Shown: in pieces, positions 32,130 through 40,862 of the stretch
Layout: each line of letters begins with the position of its first letter
Position numbering within the stretch: the first letter of the stretch is position 1
Notes under the pieces: model-generated
Told to the model about the DNA's origin: nothing
What the model saw: the letters and a program-made list of their open reading frames with translations, nothing else
Database searches by the model: none
NCBI GenBank assembly: GCA_900104855.1
Contig: FNSS01000003.1
Span: 1 to 64,000, forward strand
Reading direction: 5' to 3'
Origin: Rhizobiales bacterium GAS188
GTDB taxonomy: Bacteria; Pseudomonadota; Alphaproteobacteria; Rhizobiales; Beijerinckiaceae
Length of the DNA: 64,000 nucleotides
Translations under genes and position numbers: made by a program

Positions 32130-33598
32130 GAGACCGTCTCAATCCTGGGGGGCCTATGCGGTAGACCGGAAGGGACGCTGGGCCCATCGCTCGGCGGCGG
32201 TGTGATCGCGCTCGAGGGTTCTGTTCATCACCGCGGTTCGTACCTTGAGCATCAGATGCGCGCCTCGCGGCGACCAGCGCATCTGCTGTCGCGCGTTCAT
32301 CCGACGGTGCAGCAGCCATTGCACCGTGCTCTCGGTGGTCGCTGTCGAGATCGGTTCCCCGCGGCGTCGGGCCGTCGCATAGTCGATGATTAATTCGGAT
32401 TGCCCGGACACGTATGTCTCGAGTTCGCGCAGGCCCCGAGCCAGCTTGGCTGTGGTTCCGGCGATCGGCGACGACGCGGCGGCAGCAATCGTGTCGAGCG
32501 TCACCAGCGTTTCCCCAATGAGGTCGAGAGCCCGCTTGACCTGGCCATGCCACAGACGCCAGCGGATCCGCTCGATCGCATTGGCGAGGTCGGCGCCCGT
32601 TCGAGCGTCGCCGGCCGACCTGTCTGGCCAGCTCTTGGCCGTTTGCGCAACATGCTGGATGCGCATGGAGAGATGGAACCAGTCCAACACATGGCGCGTC
32701 GGACCCGAACTCGCTGCTTCTCCAAGAGATCGCGGTCCTTCGGCACCGTCGCTCAAGATCGTGATCGGCGTCGTCGGCGTCGCTCCCAGGCCATGCAACA
32801 CGCCGCGCAGCTGCTCGCGCTGCCGGTCAGCCTCGGCGGGCATGCTGCTGAACACGACCTGCTGCCCGTCGTCGTTGCTGACCTGTGCCAGGAATATCTC
32901 GAACGAACGCACCTGGTAGCTGCGCACCGACCGGACATGGCCGCCGTCTATTGACAGCGCAATCGATCTCGCCTCGGTCGTTGGCGGCGGCGGTTGAATC
33001 GTAGCCGACCTTTCCAGTCTGGCCCCCACGCGTGTGGTGCGCCGGCGGGTTGTCTCGACCGCCGGGACGTCCGCGAGTGGCAGGAACTCCGCGAGCAACG
33101 TCCGGGCACGGCGGTAGGGCAGAAGCGAGCCCATCTTCGCAATCAGACGCTCGTATTCGGGCGTGCATCGGTCGGGCATGATCTCGGCGACCGGGCTGAG
33201 CGTGTGACGGCTCGTCACCGCACACCGACAGGGCAAAAAGCGCGGCGCGCGAACCTCCACCGTTCCGAACAGCGACAACAGCCGCCGGGTGCGCACATCC
33301 TTGAGTGGCCGTTGAGACCCACAACGAGGGCAGCGCCGGCGGCCACGGCAATATTCCTTCGTCTGCGCCCGAACGAGATGGTCCTGCAATCCCGCGAGCG
33401 TCCGCTTCCCGTCCGCCAGCGTCAGCCCAATGGTCGCGGACGAGTGCTCGGTCGTGGCGTTGCCGCCTGCGCTGACCTCATGCGTACGGACGGTGCCATC
33501 CTGCCCGGTCAGCTCCACCATGACACGCCACCTCATCCAGCTCTCCTCAGCCCCGAGACAAAGAGCCCTCATAGCACCCCCACGTTTGAGACGGTCTC
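32130..33598 (-). mobile_element. ISKra4-family insertion sequence, copy 2
   Basis: 1469 bp with the same terminal repeats and content as copy 1 but in reverse orientation. Flanks ACATTCAAC and TGAGTCCTT are not duplicated. The two copies bound a 4.2-kb segment (27963-32129) and could invert it by recombination. Confidence 0.88.
32154..33536 (-). CDS. ISKra4-family transposase, copy 2
   Basis: 460 residues, reading the same as copy 1 throughout, with the CRGRRRCPRCGS zinc-finger-like segment and the catalytic regions SIDGGHVRS and LSDGAEGPRSLG. It is intact. Identity to copy 1 indicates recent duplication or ongoing gene conversion. Confidence 0.9.
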   Translation of the reverse strand: MRWRVMVELTGQDGTVRTHEVSAGGNATTEHSSATIGLTLADGKRTLAGLQDHLVRAQTKEYCRGRRRCPRCGSQRPLKDVRTRRLLSLFGTVEVRAPRFLPCRCAVTSRHTLSPVAEIMPDRCTPEYERLIAKMGSLLPYRRARTLLAEFLPLADVPAVETTRRRTTRVGARLERSATIQPPPPTTEARSIALSIDGGHVRSVRSYQVRSFEIFLAQVSNDDGQQVVFSSMPAEADRQREQLRGVLHGLGATPTTPITILSDGAEGPRSLGEAASSGPTRHVLDWFHLSMRIQHVAQTAKSWPDRSAGDARTGADLANAIERIRWRLWHGQVKRALDLIGETLVTLDTIAAAASSPIAGTTAKLARGLRELETYVSGQSELIIDYATARRRGEPISTATTESTVQWLLHRRMNARQQMRWSPRGAHLMLKVRTAVMNRTLERDHTAAERWAQRPFRSTA

Positions 33599-34084
33599 TG
33601 AGTCCTTGATGGGCGCACCGGATGGGCAATTAATGGGTAACCCATCACCGTCCGTCACCTGTCACTGTGAATATCGGGGATAACTTTCGCCTGCGCCTCG
33701 GCAAGCCGAGGCGCCCATAGAATTTCACTTTGGTTTGGCTCAAAGACAGTAGTCGACTGAGCGGGTTTGCGCTGGTCGCAAGCGCTACCCTTCCTGTGGA
33801 AGGGGGCGTCTATTCCAGGAATACCCACTTAACCCAGTGCTTGGGTGCCGGGGTTTCCCTGTGTTGATTGGCTTGTGTTCTCGCACAAACGGATATGCGG
33901 CTTCCGACCCGCCAGCGGCCATGCCACACCGCTGCCAATCAGCGCAACGAAATCGCGTCTTCGCAATGATTTTGCCGGCATCTGTCCCTCCGACATTCAC
34001 AGCTCAGAGGAAGTCCCCTTCGGCGCGATGCGTGCGAAGCCAGGGACTTTGATCCAAGCTATACGCCTCGGAGAGGGAGGCGGT
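33599..34084. other. Gap without recognisable genes, one hairpin
   Basis: No supported frame. A perfect 10-bp hairpin GCGCCTCGGC-AA-GCCGAGGCGC lies at 33693-33714, without a T-run. Confidence 0.45.
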
Positions 34085-35067
34085 CTACTCGATCAATTCA
34101 GTTGCCCCCGCGAGAACTGATGGCGGGAATGTGAGGCCGAGCGCCTGCGCAGCTCTGAGATTGAGCACGAGGTCGAATTTGGTTGGTTGCTGGACGGGCA
34201 GATCGGCCGGTTTGGCGCCCTATATGATCCTGTCCACGTAGTCCGCCGCAAGGCGGGATGGTCGTCAAGACTTGCGCCGAATGACATGAGGGCGCCAGCT
34301 TCGGCGTCTTCGCGATAGGGCATGAAGAGGGCGAGCCGTTGCCGCTGCGCGAACGCGATGATCTGGGCTCGCCGCGATACAAATAATCCGTCCGGCGCTG
34401 AAAAGAGCGCCGTCCTGAATCGGTCATCTAGGGGAGCCGCCAACGCCTGATCGAGTTAATCAGCGTTCGCCGCCTCGATCATCTTGAGATCAATGCCCAA
34501 GGTCTTGGCAGCGTTCTGGTAAATCGTCGTCGGGTAGGGTGATGCTCCAAATTGATTACTGGGATTCCTCAAGACGGATAGGCAGCATATTTGCGGCAAT
34601 ACCTCTTTGACCAATTGCAGTCTCTTCGACTCCCAAATTTCGGTGGCGAGGCTGGATCCTGTGATGTTCCCGCCTGGCCGGGCAAAGCTTTGTACGAGAC
34701 CGCTGGCGACGGGATCGCCGACCGAGAAGATGACGATCGGAATTGAATCGGTTTCCTTCTTGAGAGCCAAGGCTGAGGGAGTGGTGGCGCCAACGAGCAC
34801 ATCTGGCCTGAGGCTCACCAACTCGGCCGCAAGCTTCGGCAGCGCCTCAGGCCGCCCCTTGGCGGACCGAAACTCGATCTTGAGATTGCGGCCTTCTTCG
34901 TAGCCTCGTTCGCGCAACACCCCGACGAAGGTGGGAGGAGGCGAAGCAAGCTGTGAGACGCCGAGAAACCCCACCGAGACAGACTTCACCGGCTGGGGCG
35001 CTACCATTGATACCGGCAGAACGACGAATACCAGCGCCGCCATGAGGCGGATGGTTCCCAGTTTCAA
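34085..35067 (-). pseudogene. ABC-type substrate-binding protein (ABC_sub_bind family), broken
   Basis: The first 203 codons are intact: a signal-like start (MKLGTIRLMAALVFVVLPVS), then VGFLGVSQLASPPP, VLRERGYEEGRNLKIEFRSA and GDPVASGLVQSFARPGGNIT. A TAA at about 34456-34458 follows AANAD, and the same frame continues LDQALAAPLDDRFRTALFSA and GLFVSRRAQIIAFAQ, so one base change (GAA to TAA) explains it. Near 34255 the frame shifts to YVDRII[16 protein letters not shown], then [20 protein letters not shown] to the end. At least three lesions are present. Intact members bind small ligands, often amino acids or aromatics. Confidence 0.85.
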
Positions 35068-35127
35068 TGTTGCCCCGAGATGAGATCATGACTGACCTAC
35101 AACCTTGGCGCGGAGGGAACGAGCCGA

Positions 35128-35436
35128 ATGTGGCTTCGGCGTCATAGTGCACCTGGGCGTCGTTCCAGGGAAGCCCAGAGGGGTCATTCCGTTGGTCCAG
35201 CCGAAAGCATTGCAATCGGGCTGGGCTCCCATTGGCGACAGCATCTCTTTGGCGGCGACCATCGGCGGCCTCTACTGACCAGAGCCATCGACGACATTTT
35301 GAGCGCGTTCTCGGAAGAGCTGGCGGCGGAGATCGAGGGCAAGCTGATAGAGGAGCCGACATTCGCCGGAGTGCATTACAACAATGCCCTCAAAGAGGCC
35401 GCGGCCATTGTGCGTGGGGCGCTACCGCCAAAGTGA
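35128..35436 (+). CDS. Hypothetical protein, doubtful N-terminus
   Basis: The last 50 residues (TRAIDDILSAFSEELAAEIE, EEPTFAGVHYNNALKEAAAI) are strongly protein-like and helical. The first 50 are arginine-rich and probably not native. It may be the 3' end of a truncated gene, or start internally. No family is recognised. Confidence 0.35.
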   Translation: MWLRRHSAPGRRSREAQRGHSVGPAESIAIGLGSHWRQHLFGGDHRRPLLTRAIDDILSAFSEELAAEIEGKLIEEPTFAGVHYNNALKEAAAIVRGALPPK

Positions 35437-35476
35437 GTTGCCGACGGCGTTGATTTCAGCGTAGCAGCCGGCCCGT

Positions 35477-36079
35477 TCAGTGCGCCGGGGCAGCCGAACG
35501 CGGACCGATGTCGCGAGCATGCAGCGCCATCGCGATCAACGCCGAGCCGCCGAACACCATATTGATGCCGACCAGCAACCCAAGAACCCAGGCTGCGGTG
35601 CCGGGCAGTCCTAGCAAAATGATTGCGGCCAAGATCAGGTCGACTATGCCGCTCGCCAGCATCCAACCCCATCGTCCCGATAGCTCCTGCTTATGCTCGA
35701 GCGCGAACATGATCGAGGCAACGCCTTCGATTACGAAATACGCGATGAGAACTAAGGTCAGCGAGAGGATGCCGCTCAACGGCCACAGTAGCAGCACGAT
35801 ACCGGCCGCAATTCCAAGGATCGCCGAGATGAGCGACCACCAGAAACCAGGCGCTTGCCGCATCCAGAAGGTGGTGATCAAGCCGGCGATTCCACTGATC
35901 AGAAAGACCCAGCCAAGCAGGATCTCGACCGCGAGCGTAGCGATCGGCGGAATAACGATGGCGACCAGACCGAGGACGACGAGAATGATCCCCTCAACCA
36001 GAAAGAGCACCCAATGCTCATGCAGCGATGTCGTCACCAAGCGCCTCATCTGCCCTATGTCAGGCTTGTTGATCGACAT
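35477..36079 (-). CDS. HdeD-family membrane protein (DUF308)
   Basis: 200 residues with six hydrophobic segments at regular spacing. It begins HEHWVLFLVEGIILVVLGLV, with GWVFLISGIAGLITTFW and WGWMLASGIVDLILAAIILL later on, the repeated pairs typical of HdeD. E. coli HdeD contributes to acid resistance at high cell density, but in alphaproteobacteria the role is mostly untested. It stands alone, 54 bp from the mucR-like gene on the same strand. Confidence 0.88.
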   Translation of the reverse strand: MSINKPDIGQMRRLVTTSLHEHWVLFLVEGIILVVLGLVAIVIPPIATLAVEILLGWVFLISGIAGLITTFWMRQAPGFWWSLISAILGIAAGIVLLLWPLSGILSLTLVLIAYFVIEGVASIMFALEHKQELSGRWGWMLASGIVDLILAAIILLGLPGTAAWVLGLLVGINMVFGGSALIAMALHARDIGPRSAAPAH

Positions 36080-36133
36080 GGAAGCCCTCCTTGGATTCTC
36101 TAGCTCCGAATCGCGTTAAGCCGGGCGCTGGCC

Positions 36134-36637
36134 TTATGCGGCCTTCGCCGCCTTGGCCTTTTTCGGAGCTGGACCCTTCGCAGCCGGCCCCTTCTTCACG
36201 GCCACTTTTGCCGCCTTGGCCTTCTGGCGCAAATTACCCAGGCCCATGCTCTTCGCGAGTTCAGATCTCTTCGCCGCGTAAGCAGGAGCAACCATCGGAT
36301 AGTCGTGCTTCAAACCCCATTTCTTGCGATATTCATCAGGCGTCATGTGGAACGAGGACCGCAGATGGCGCTTGAGGCTCTTGAACTTCTTCCCGTCTTC
36401 AAGGCAGACGATGTAGTCCGGTTTGACGGAATTCTTGATGGGAACTGCGGGCTCGAGACTTTGTGGTTTCGGCTCCGATTTGCCGCTCGCAGCCGAAGAA
36501 AGAGCTGCGTGAATTTCGCGTATGAGGACCGAAATATCCGCAGGCGGGAGCTTGTTCTTAGAAATGAATGACGAGGCAATATCCGCGCTCAGCGCTATCA
36601 CGTCGAGTTTTGAGGGCACCACTTGTCGTTCTTCCAT
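36134..36637 (-). CDS. MucR/Ros-family transcriptional regulator
   Basis: 167 residues. The Ros-type zinc-finger region reads YIVCLEDGKKFKSLKRHLRS then SFHMTPDEYRKKWGLKHDYP, with the spacing C-x2-D, H, H of the prokaryotic finger. The N-terminal helix (ALSADIASSFISKNKLP) is the oligomerisation part. The last 35 residues are a lysine/alanine-rich tail (KKGPAAKGPAPKKAKAAKAA), longer than in typical MucR and histone H1-like. It could be a nucleoid-type silencer acting on AT-rich or foreign DNA. It lies 108 bp from an IS6 element. Confidence 0.9.
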   Translation of the reverse strand: MEERQVVPSKLDVIALSADIASSFISKNKLPPADISVLIREIHAALSSAASGKSEPKPQSLEPAVPIKNSVKPDYIVCLEDGKKFKSLKRHLRSSFHMTPDEYRKKWGLKHDYPMVAPAYAAKRSELAKSMGLGNLRQKAKAAKVAVKKGPAAKGPAPKKAKAAKAA

Positions 36638-36745
36638 GTCTTCTCTTCCATTTGTTTGAATGACATCTTGATCATTAACTGAGTCCTGTGCGGACGTCTA
36701 GGACATGGAATCTCGTACTTGGACCTGAGTTGAATTACCTACGAG

Positions 36746-37548
36746 GGCTTTGTCACGGGAACCTTAATCGGCTCGCAGCGGCACGCCGGGTCGGATCTCG
36801 CTCATGCCGCTGTGGCCGTTCTCCAGGTGTCAAATGCCTCGCCTCTGAGGACGCGAAGCGCTTTGCGAGATGTGAGGTGGCGCTGGGTGTTGAAGGTGTT
36901 GTGGACGGCGGCATGAACAGACAGGAAGCGCTGAGCTGAGCCGGGCGACTTGAACCTTTGCATCTTGAACTCGCGTCGTCGCACCGGCTGGTGCGAATTC
37001 TCAGCTCGGTTGTTTTTGCGCAGCCCTTGCTCATGGCGGGCGGAAAGTCCGAGCTCTGACTTGGCGGCACTGTAGGATCTCAGCTTGTCGGTCACGAGCA
37101 CCTCTGGCGCAAAGCCTTGCTTCTTCAGCAGTTTCCGCATCAGCTTGATAGCTGCGGTCTTGTTGCGTCGCCGTTGCGCAAGCAGGTCGAGAACCTCGCC
37201 CTCGCTGTTGACCGCTCGCCAGAGCCAGAACTGCTTGCCGCTGATCATCACGGCCATCTCGTCGAGATGCCATTGCGAGGTCGGGCGGGAGCGACGGCGG
37301 CGAAGCTCTCGGGCAAAAAGCGGTCCGAACTTCAGCACCCAGCGCCTGACCGTCTCATAGGAGACGTCCAGACCGCGTTCCGCGAGGAGTTCCTCAACGT
37401 CGCGATAGCTCAGCGTGAACCGGGCATAAAGCCAAACTGCGTGCCGGATGATCGCCGCAGGAAATTGGTGACGAGCGAACGAGATGGTTGTCATTCGCCA
37501 TCATAATCGAGCCTCAGCCCAGCGCGCCAGCGTTCTCGTGACATTGCC
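36746..37548 (-). mobile_element. IS6-family insertion sequence, copy 1
   Basis: About 803 bp. Ends: GGCTTTGTCACGGGAACC (left, plus strand) and GGCAATGTCACGAGAACG (right end, reverse complement), imperfect terminal repeats sharing TGTCACG.GAAC. No 8-bp duplication was found in the flanks. Copy 2 is at 57508-58309. Confidence 0.85.
36802..37494 (-). CDS. IS6-family transposase, copy 1
   Basis: 230 residues. The N-terminal helix-turn-helix (RHAVWLYARFTLSYRDVEEL, VSYETVRRWVLKFGP) precedes the DDE core. First D is in WHLDEMAVMI, second in VLVTDKLRSYSAAK, and E in NNRAENSHQPVRRRE. The C-terminus is intact. About 97% identical to the 57552-58253 product by eye. Confidence 0.92.
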   Translation of the reverse strand: MTTISFARHQFPAAIIRHAVWLYARFTLSYRDVEELLAERGLDVSYETVRRWVLKFGPLFARELRRRRSRPTSQWHLDEMAVMISGKQFWLWRAVNSEGEVLDLLAQRRRNKTAAIKLMRKLLKKQGFAPEVLVTDKLRSYSAAKSELGLSARHEQGLRKNNRAENSHQPVRRREFKMQRFKSPGSAQRFLSVHAAVHNTFNTQRHLTSRKALRVLRGEAFDTWRTATAA

Positions 37549-37953
37549 CTCGATTGCCCAGTCGACGTCACCATGGCGCGCTCACCGGGGGTGACCTTGC
37601 CGACCAGAGTGTCCGTGCCTAGCACGGCATTCGAGACCGCGGCCCGCGTATTCGCTAAGCGCGAGGCGAGGATGGCGGACCTGATCGATTGAGGGGGCGC
37701 CACTTCCCCCAGCGATGACGGCTAAGGGTGCAGGCCCGCTGCGACCAGCGATATTGTGTATCCGACGAGCGTGCCCAGCGCCGCAAGCGCGATTCCAATC
37801 CAGATTGGGCAAGCGTCGGACGACATGCGCGAAAGCGATGCCACGCTAATTCGAGGCTTGGGGACCCAAGCGAGACTATCAGCTCGCCACGCCGGCACCA
37901 ATATATGAGCGTCGATCAACTGTGGATAAGTTTGCTGGGGCGCCCCGCATTGG
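37549..37953. other. Gap with a coding fossil
   Basis: Bases about 37620-37692 encode STAFETAARVFAKREARMAD then LID and a stop, the tail of a gene cut by the IS6 element. The last part recurs at 11484-11507. Nothing else was recognised up to 37953. Confidence 0.4.
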
Positions 37954-38181
37954 ATGTCCGAGTCGCGATATCGGGAGATGAAGCCGCGCCTTCAGCCTAT
38001 GTCTTACAACGATCTCGACGACGAACTTGGCATGGCAAGGCTGATCAGGGATCGCCCGCGCGGCGGTATCACTACGTGGGAGATCGAGTGCCCAGACGGA
38101 TCGACGATTGGCCGATACGAGATTGCCCGGCTTCTCCGCGAGCGTGCTGAAGAGCTAGTGGGACGCCCCAAGGTATATTAG
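37954..38181 (+). CDS. Small hypothetical protein
   Basis: 75 residues from ATG 37954. An internal ATG at the residue-16 methionine gives MSYNDLDDELGMARLIRDRP. The rest (TTWEIECPDGSTIGRYEIAR, LLRERAEELVGRPKVY) has clear strand and helix periodicity. The family is not recognised. Its 3' end overlaps the end of the convergent flavodoxin fragment by 27 bases. Confidence 0.5.
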   Translation: MSESRYREMKPRLQPMSYNDLDDELGMARLIRDRPRGGITTWEIECPDGSTIGRYEIARLLRERAEELVGRPKVY

Positions 38182-38562
38182 CGGGCGAAACAAGGTCGGC
38201 CCCGTAGCATGGGCGCCGGGGCCCTCGCCCCATCGAATGGGCGTGGCGAGGATGATGGCGTCCGCCCAGTGCACCAGGGCCTCATAGACCACGTCCATTT
38301 CATCCGACGGATCCATCTGCGTGATCGAACAGGGCCAGGTGCAGGCGCGAGGGGCCTTCGAGCAGTATCCCTCGCAGTGTCGGAATTTCAGATCGTTCAG
38401 CTTGATCAGTCTGGTTTCTGCGCCTTCTTTGCGCGCCGCCTCAATCGCGCAATCAAGCAGGTGATCGGAACCGGAAAAGCGCGGGTTGCCGGGGTCCATC
38501 ACGGTGGTCGAGATGCCAGCGATCCGAACGGGACCTTCCACGCGCCTCACCTCGCGCGACAA
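38155..38562 (-). pseudogene. Flavodoxin-like NAD(P)H reductase, N-terminal fragment
   Basis: The frame starts VRIAGISTTVMDPGNPRFSG, SDHLLDCAIEAARKEGAETR and HWADAIILATPIRWG, the first FMN-binding half of NADPH-dependent FMN reductase/flavodoxin-family proteins, including ATPIRWG near the second flavin loop. After that it runs into unrelated residues (EGPGAHATGP). The C-terminal half is missing. Intact relatives are about 200-240 residues. Confidence 0.65.
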
Positions 38563-38934
38563 GGGGTGCGGCGCACCGCTGCCGGGCGCGCTGCGTTGCG
38601 CCCGCCGGGTTGATCAAAACACGGCCGCTCTCGACTTTGACGGGATATGCCGGAACGCAATCCGCCTCGAACCCGGGTTCGCCCAGCCCAGTGCAGCGGT
38701 GGAATTTCGATTGTCGACCATTGTTCGCCAGATCCTATTTGGGTCGCTGAGCGTCATTCGGTAGTGTTCAGCGGAACCGCCCTTTCGCGACCCCCGCTGT
38801 TCGATCAGCTGCGATATTCGCGCTTGCCGTCTCACTCACCTCGCCGAAGCGATTCGGCTGCTGCGGATCGGGTACGACTGCTGCCGCTGGGCACGCGATC
38901 ATTGGGCTCGATAGCAAATCGCGGCCCGGCGCGA
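38563..38934. other. Gap without recognisable genes
   Basis: No supported frame between the flavodoxin fragment and the VOC gene. Confidence 0.4.
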
Positions 38935-39351
38935 TCAACCGTCGGCGCGCCCGACCAGCTGGCCAACCTCGATCAGGTGCCCGTCGGGGTCGCGCATGTA
39001 ACAGCGGATCTCGCTTCCACGATCGATCGGCGGGGTCAGAAACTCCGCCCCGCGGGCGCTCCACTGCTCATAGACGGCGCGGATGTCGGCGACCCGGATG
39101 TTCAGGAAGCTCGAGGCGTGATCTAGATCCGAGGGCGGCACGAGCGTCACGGTCGGCTTGTCGTCTGTGGGTCCTCCGGCGACACTGATGGTGACCCAGC
39201 CGTTCGCCAGGGCGACAATCGAGAGTTCACCCTCAAGCACCGCCTCACCGCCAAGCACCTCAGTGTAGAAGCGCCGGGAGCGCTCAACGTCCCTGGAGAC
39301 GATGAAGTGGGTGATCGCGATCCCCTCTGTGGGCGCTGGGAACTGGGCCAT
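38935..39351 (-). CDS. VOC-superfamily (glyoxalase/bleomycin-resistance fold) protein
   Basis: 138 residues. The paired beta-alpha-beta-beta-beta modules are visible: ITHFIVSRDVERSRRFYTEV then LGGEAVLEGE, and FLNIRVADIRAVYEQWSARG then IRCYMRDPDGHLIEVGQL. Candidate metal ligands are the first-module His and the C-terminal Glu in DPDGHLIEVGQ. Members range from glyoxalase I to dioxygenases and resistance proteins. The substrate is unknown. It lies next to flavodoxin and carboxymuconolactone-type remnants, suggesting a lost detoxification cluster. Confidence 0.88.
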   Translation of the reverse strand: MAQFPAPTEGIAITHFIVSRDVERSRRFYTEVLGGEAVLEGELSIVALANGWVTISVAGGPTDDKPTVTLVPPSDLDHASSFLNIRVADIRAVYEQWSARGAEFLTPPIDRGSEIRCYMRDPDGHLIEVGQLVGRADG

Positions 39352-39380
39352 CTGCTTACTCCTTCGTTAGTGGTGGACGC

Positions 39381-39600
39381 TCAGTCTTGCGCCGCCGGCT
39401 CGACAACCGGGCCGCGCGCACCGAACGCGTGCGCGGCCGCCGGGATCGCGTTCATGACACTCAGAACTCCGGCGTACGGGGTGCACTGACCAACGGCTTC
39501 GGCGATTCCTGCGGGGAGAGGCGGACCTTGAGAGCGACGTCGATGCGGATCTTGAGTTGGTCTCCGACTTGGCCGCTCTTGATGAAATGCCGGCAACATT
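39381..39600 (-). pseudogene. Carboxymuconolactone decarboxylase/AhpD-like C-terminal remnant
   Basis: One frame gives IKIRIDVALKVRLSPQE-like sequence. After a one-base shift at CAGGAATCGCC another gives IAEAVGQCTPYAGVLSVMNA and IPAAAHAFGARGPVVEP. The order EIAEAxxQxxPYAGxxxxxNA is characteristic of the carboxymuconolactone decarboxylase fold. The usual CxxC-H active-site part is not seen. The remnant sits just downstream of the VOC gene. Confidence 0.45.
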
Positions 39601-39804
39601 TGTGCCCTCTCGGTTGTCACTTTTATAACATTTCCGCGCGCCTCCACTCACATGTTGCACTTGGGCTACTGCCGTTACTCTTGAATAGCCTTGACCCCAA
39701 ATTACCTATAGTGACCCTCTGCAGGTCGAAGCGGATTCCGCTGACGCGAGCCAGTTGAGGGCGTCCTGCCGCCGTGCGAAGAGGGTGAGCAGCTCGGGGT
39801 CGCC
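39601..39804. other. Gap with a paralogous fossil
   Basis: On the minus strand about 39730-39790 reads LFARRQDALNWLASAE, resembling the C-terminus WFSDRQHALDWFKKA of the gene at 40338. It looks like the tail of a second, lost copy. Confidence 0.35.
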
Positions 39805-40311
39805 TCACGTAGTGGCCCCGCGAGGCTCTTCGCGGCGCCGTGAAAGCAGCTGCCAGACTGTCAGGGCCAGGGTCACCCACAAAAACGGCGCGTAGAAGGT
39901 GACAATCAGCCACGTTGAGCCGAACGCCTTGGCGAAGAGCTGTTCGCGGACGCCGATAACCGTTACGTTGGCCAGATCCCAGCCGGTCTCGGCGACGACC
40001 ACCCAAGTCAGGACCGTCGCGATGCCCAGGCCGTATCGGAGAGCGATGATGGCGAGGAGCGCGAGGATCGTCCCGGCGACATCGCCGAGGGCGATCTGGT
40101 CTCTTCCGGCGTCGGAAATTCCGAACCCGAATTGCTGAGCGGAGAAGATCTGCAAAGCCACATAGCGGAACACCTGAGTCCAGAGCAGAAACGTGAGCGC
40201 CTCGGCCCGTCGCCGCTTTCCAAGCCAGGGGGCCAGGTACCACATCGCGATCATTCCGGAGATTACGAAGCTGAGGATCAAAGCCAACGCGGCTGCCGCG
40301 GTCAGGCTCAT
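39805..40311 (-). CDS. Hypothetical integral membrane protein
   Basis: 168 residues with about five membrane segments (around residues 5-25, 38-55, 75-95, 98-115 and 135-155). The start MSLTAAAALALILSFVISGM has no cleavable signal features. A conserved-looking FRYVALQIFSAQQFGF loop lies between segments 2 and 3. I do not recognise the family. It is 26 bp downstream of the gene at 40338 on the same strand and probably co-transcribed. Confidence 0.75.
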   Translation of the reverse strand: MSLTAAAALALILSFVISGMIAMWYLAPWLGKRRRAEALTFLLWTQVFRYVALQIFSAQQFGFGISDAGRDQIALGDVAGTILALLAIIALRYGLGIATVLTWVVVAETGWDLANVTVIGVREQLFAKAFGSTWLIVTFYAPFLWVTLALTVWQLLSRRREEPRGATT

Positions 40312-40337
40312 GATGGTCTCCCCTGTGTGACCTCAGG

Positions 40338-40742
40338 TCAGGCTTTTTTGAACCAGTCGAGGGCGTGCTGTCGGTCAGAGAACCAAGCGGTGGGAAATAC
40401 CGCCGGTCCCTCGACCTTCTCCGTGCCGCCCGTCTCCATCGTGTTGGGAAAGCCGACAGGCACATGGAACGCGAATTTCCTTGCGCCGGCCGCTCCGTAG
40501 CGCGGGATTATGCTGTCGTCGCGCCATTGCATGACGCCCGGGCCGAACTGATGATGGAACCGAGTTGCGTCGATCAGAAGGAACGACGGCCGCGTCTTCT
40601 CCGCTTCCCACGCAAATAGCGCGAGCGTCGCCTTGAACGCGCCGTCGGTCATTTTGCTCGGCAGCCACCGCAGCTCCAGGACGCCCTCGGGCTCATTTTG
40701 GACGATTTCCCCCCAAGCGTTAGCGGCCAGTATGGAATCCAT
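40338..40742 (-). CDS. STAS/SpoIIAA-like single-domain protein
   Basis: 134 residues with the alternating strand-helix layout of SpoIIAA-like proteins: GVLELRWLPSKMTDGAFKAT, then FLLIDATRFHHQFGPGVMQW, then GARKFAFHVPVGFPNTMETG, ending in TAWFSDRQHALDWFKKA. The final FxxxxxALxWL element is typical of this group. No phosphorylatable serine is obvious. It precedes the membrane-protein gene and diverges from the ArsR-type operon. Confidence 0.6.
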   Translation of the reverse strand: MDSILAANAWGEIVQNEPEGVLELRWLPSKMTDGAFKATLALFAWEAEKTRPSFLLIDATRFHHQFGPGVMQWRDDSIIPRYGAAGARKFAFHVPVGFPNTMETGGTEKVEGPAVFPTAWFSDRQHALDWFKKA

Positions 40743-40862
40743 CGCTCTACCCTCCTTTGAGACCTGCGCGTCACGGGCGATCGCTCAAGGCGTTGCAAGC
40801 GGCGGCATCTTGTCGTAAGTTTTTTCTAACATAAAGCAATACTAACAGGAGTCGATGGAAAA

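Noticed and set aside
26494-33598. Composite transposon with target duplication
   Set aside because: Neither ISKra4 copy nor the whole unit has matching flanking bases, so transposition as a unit is not supported.
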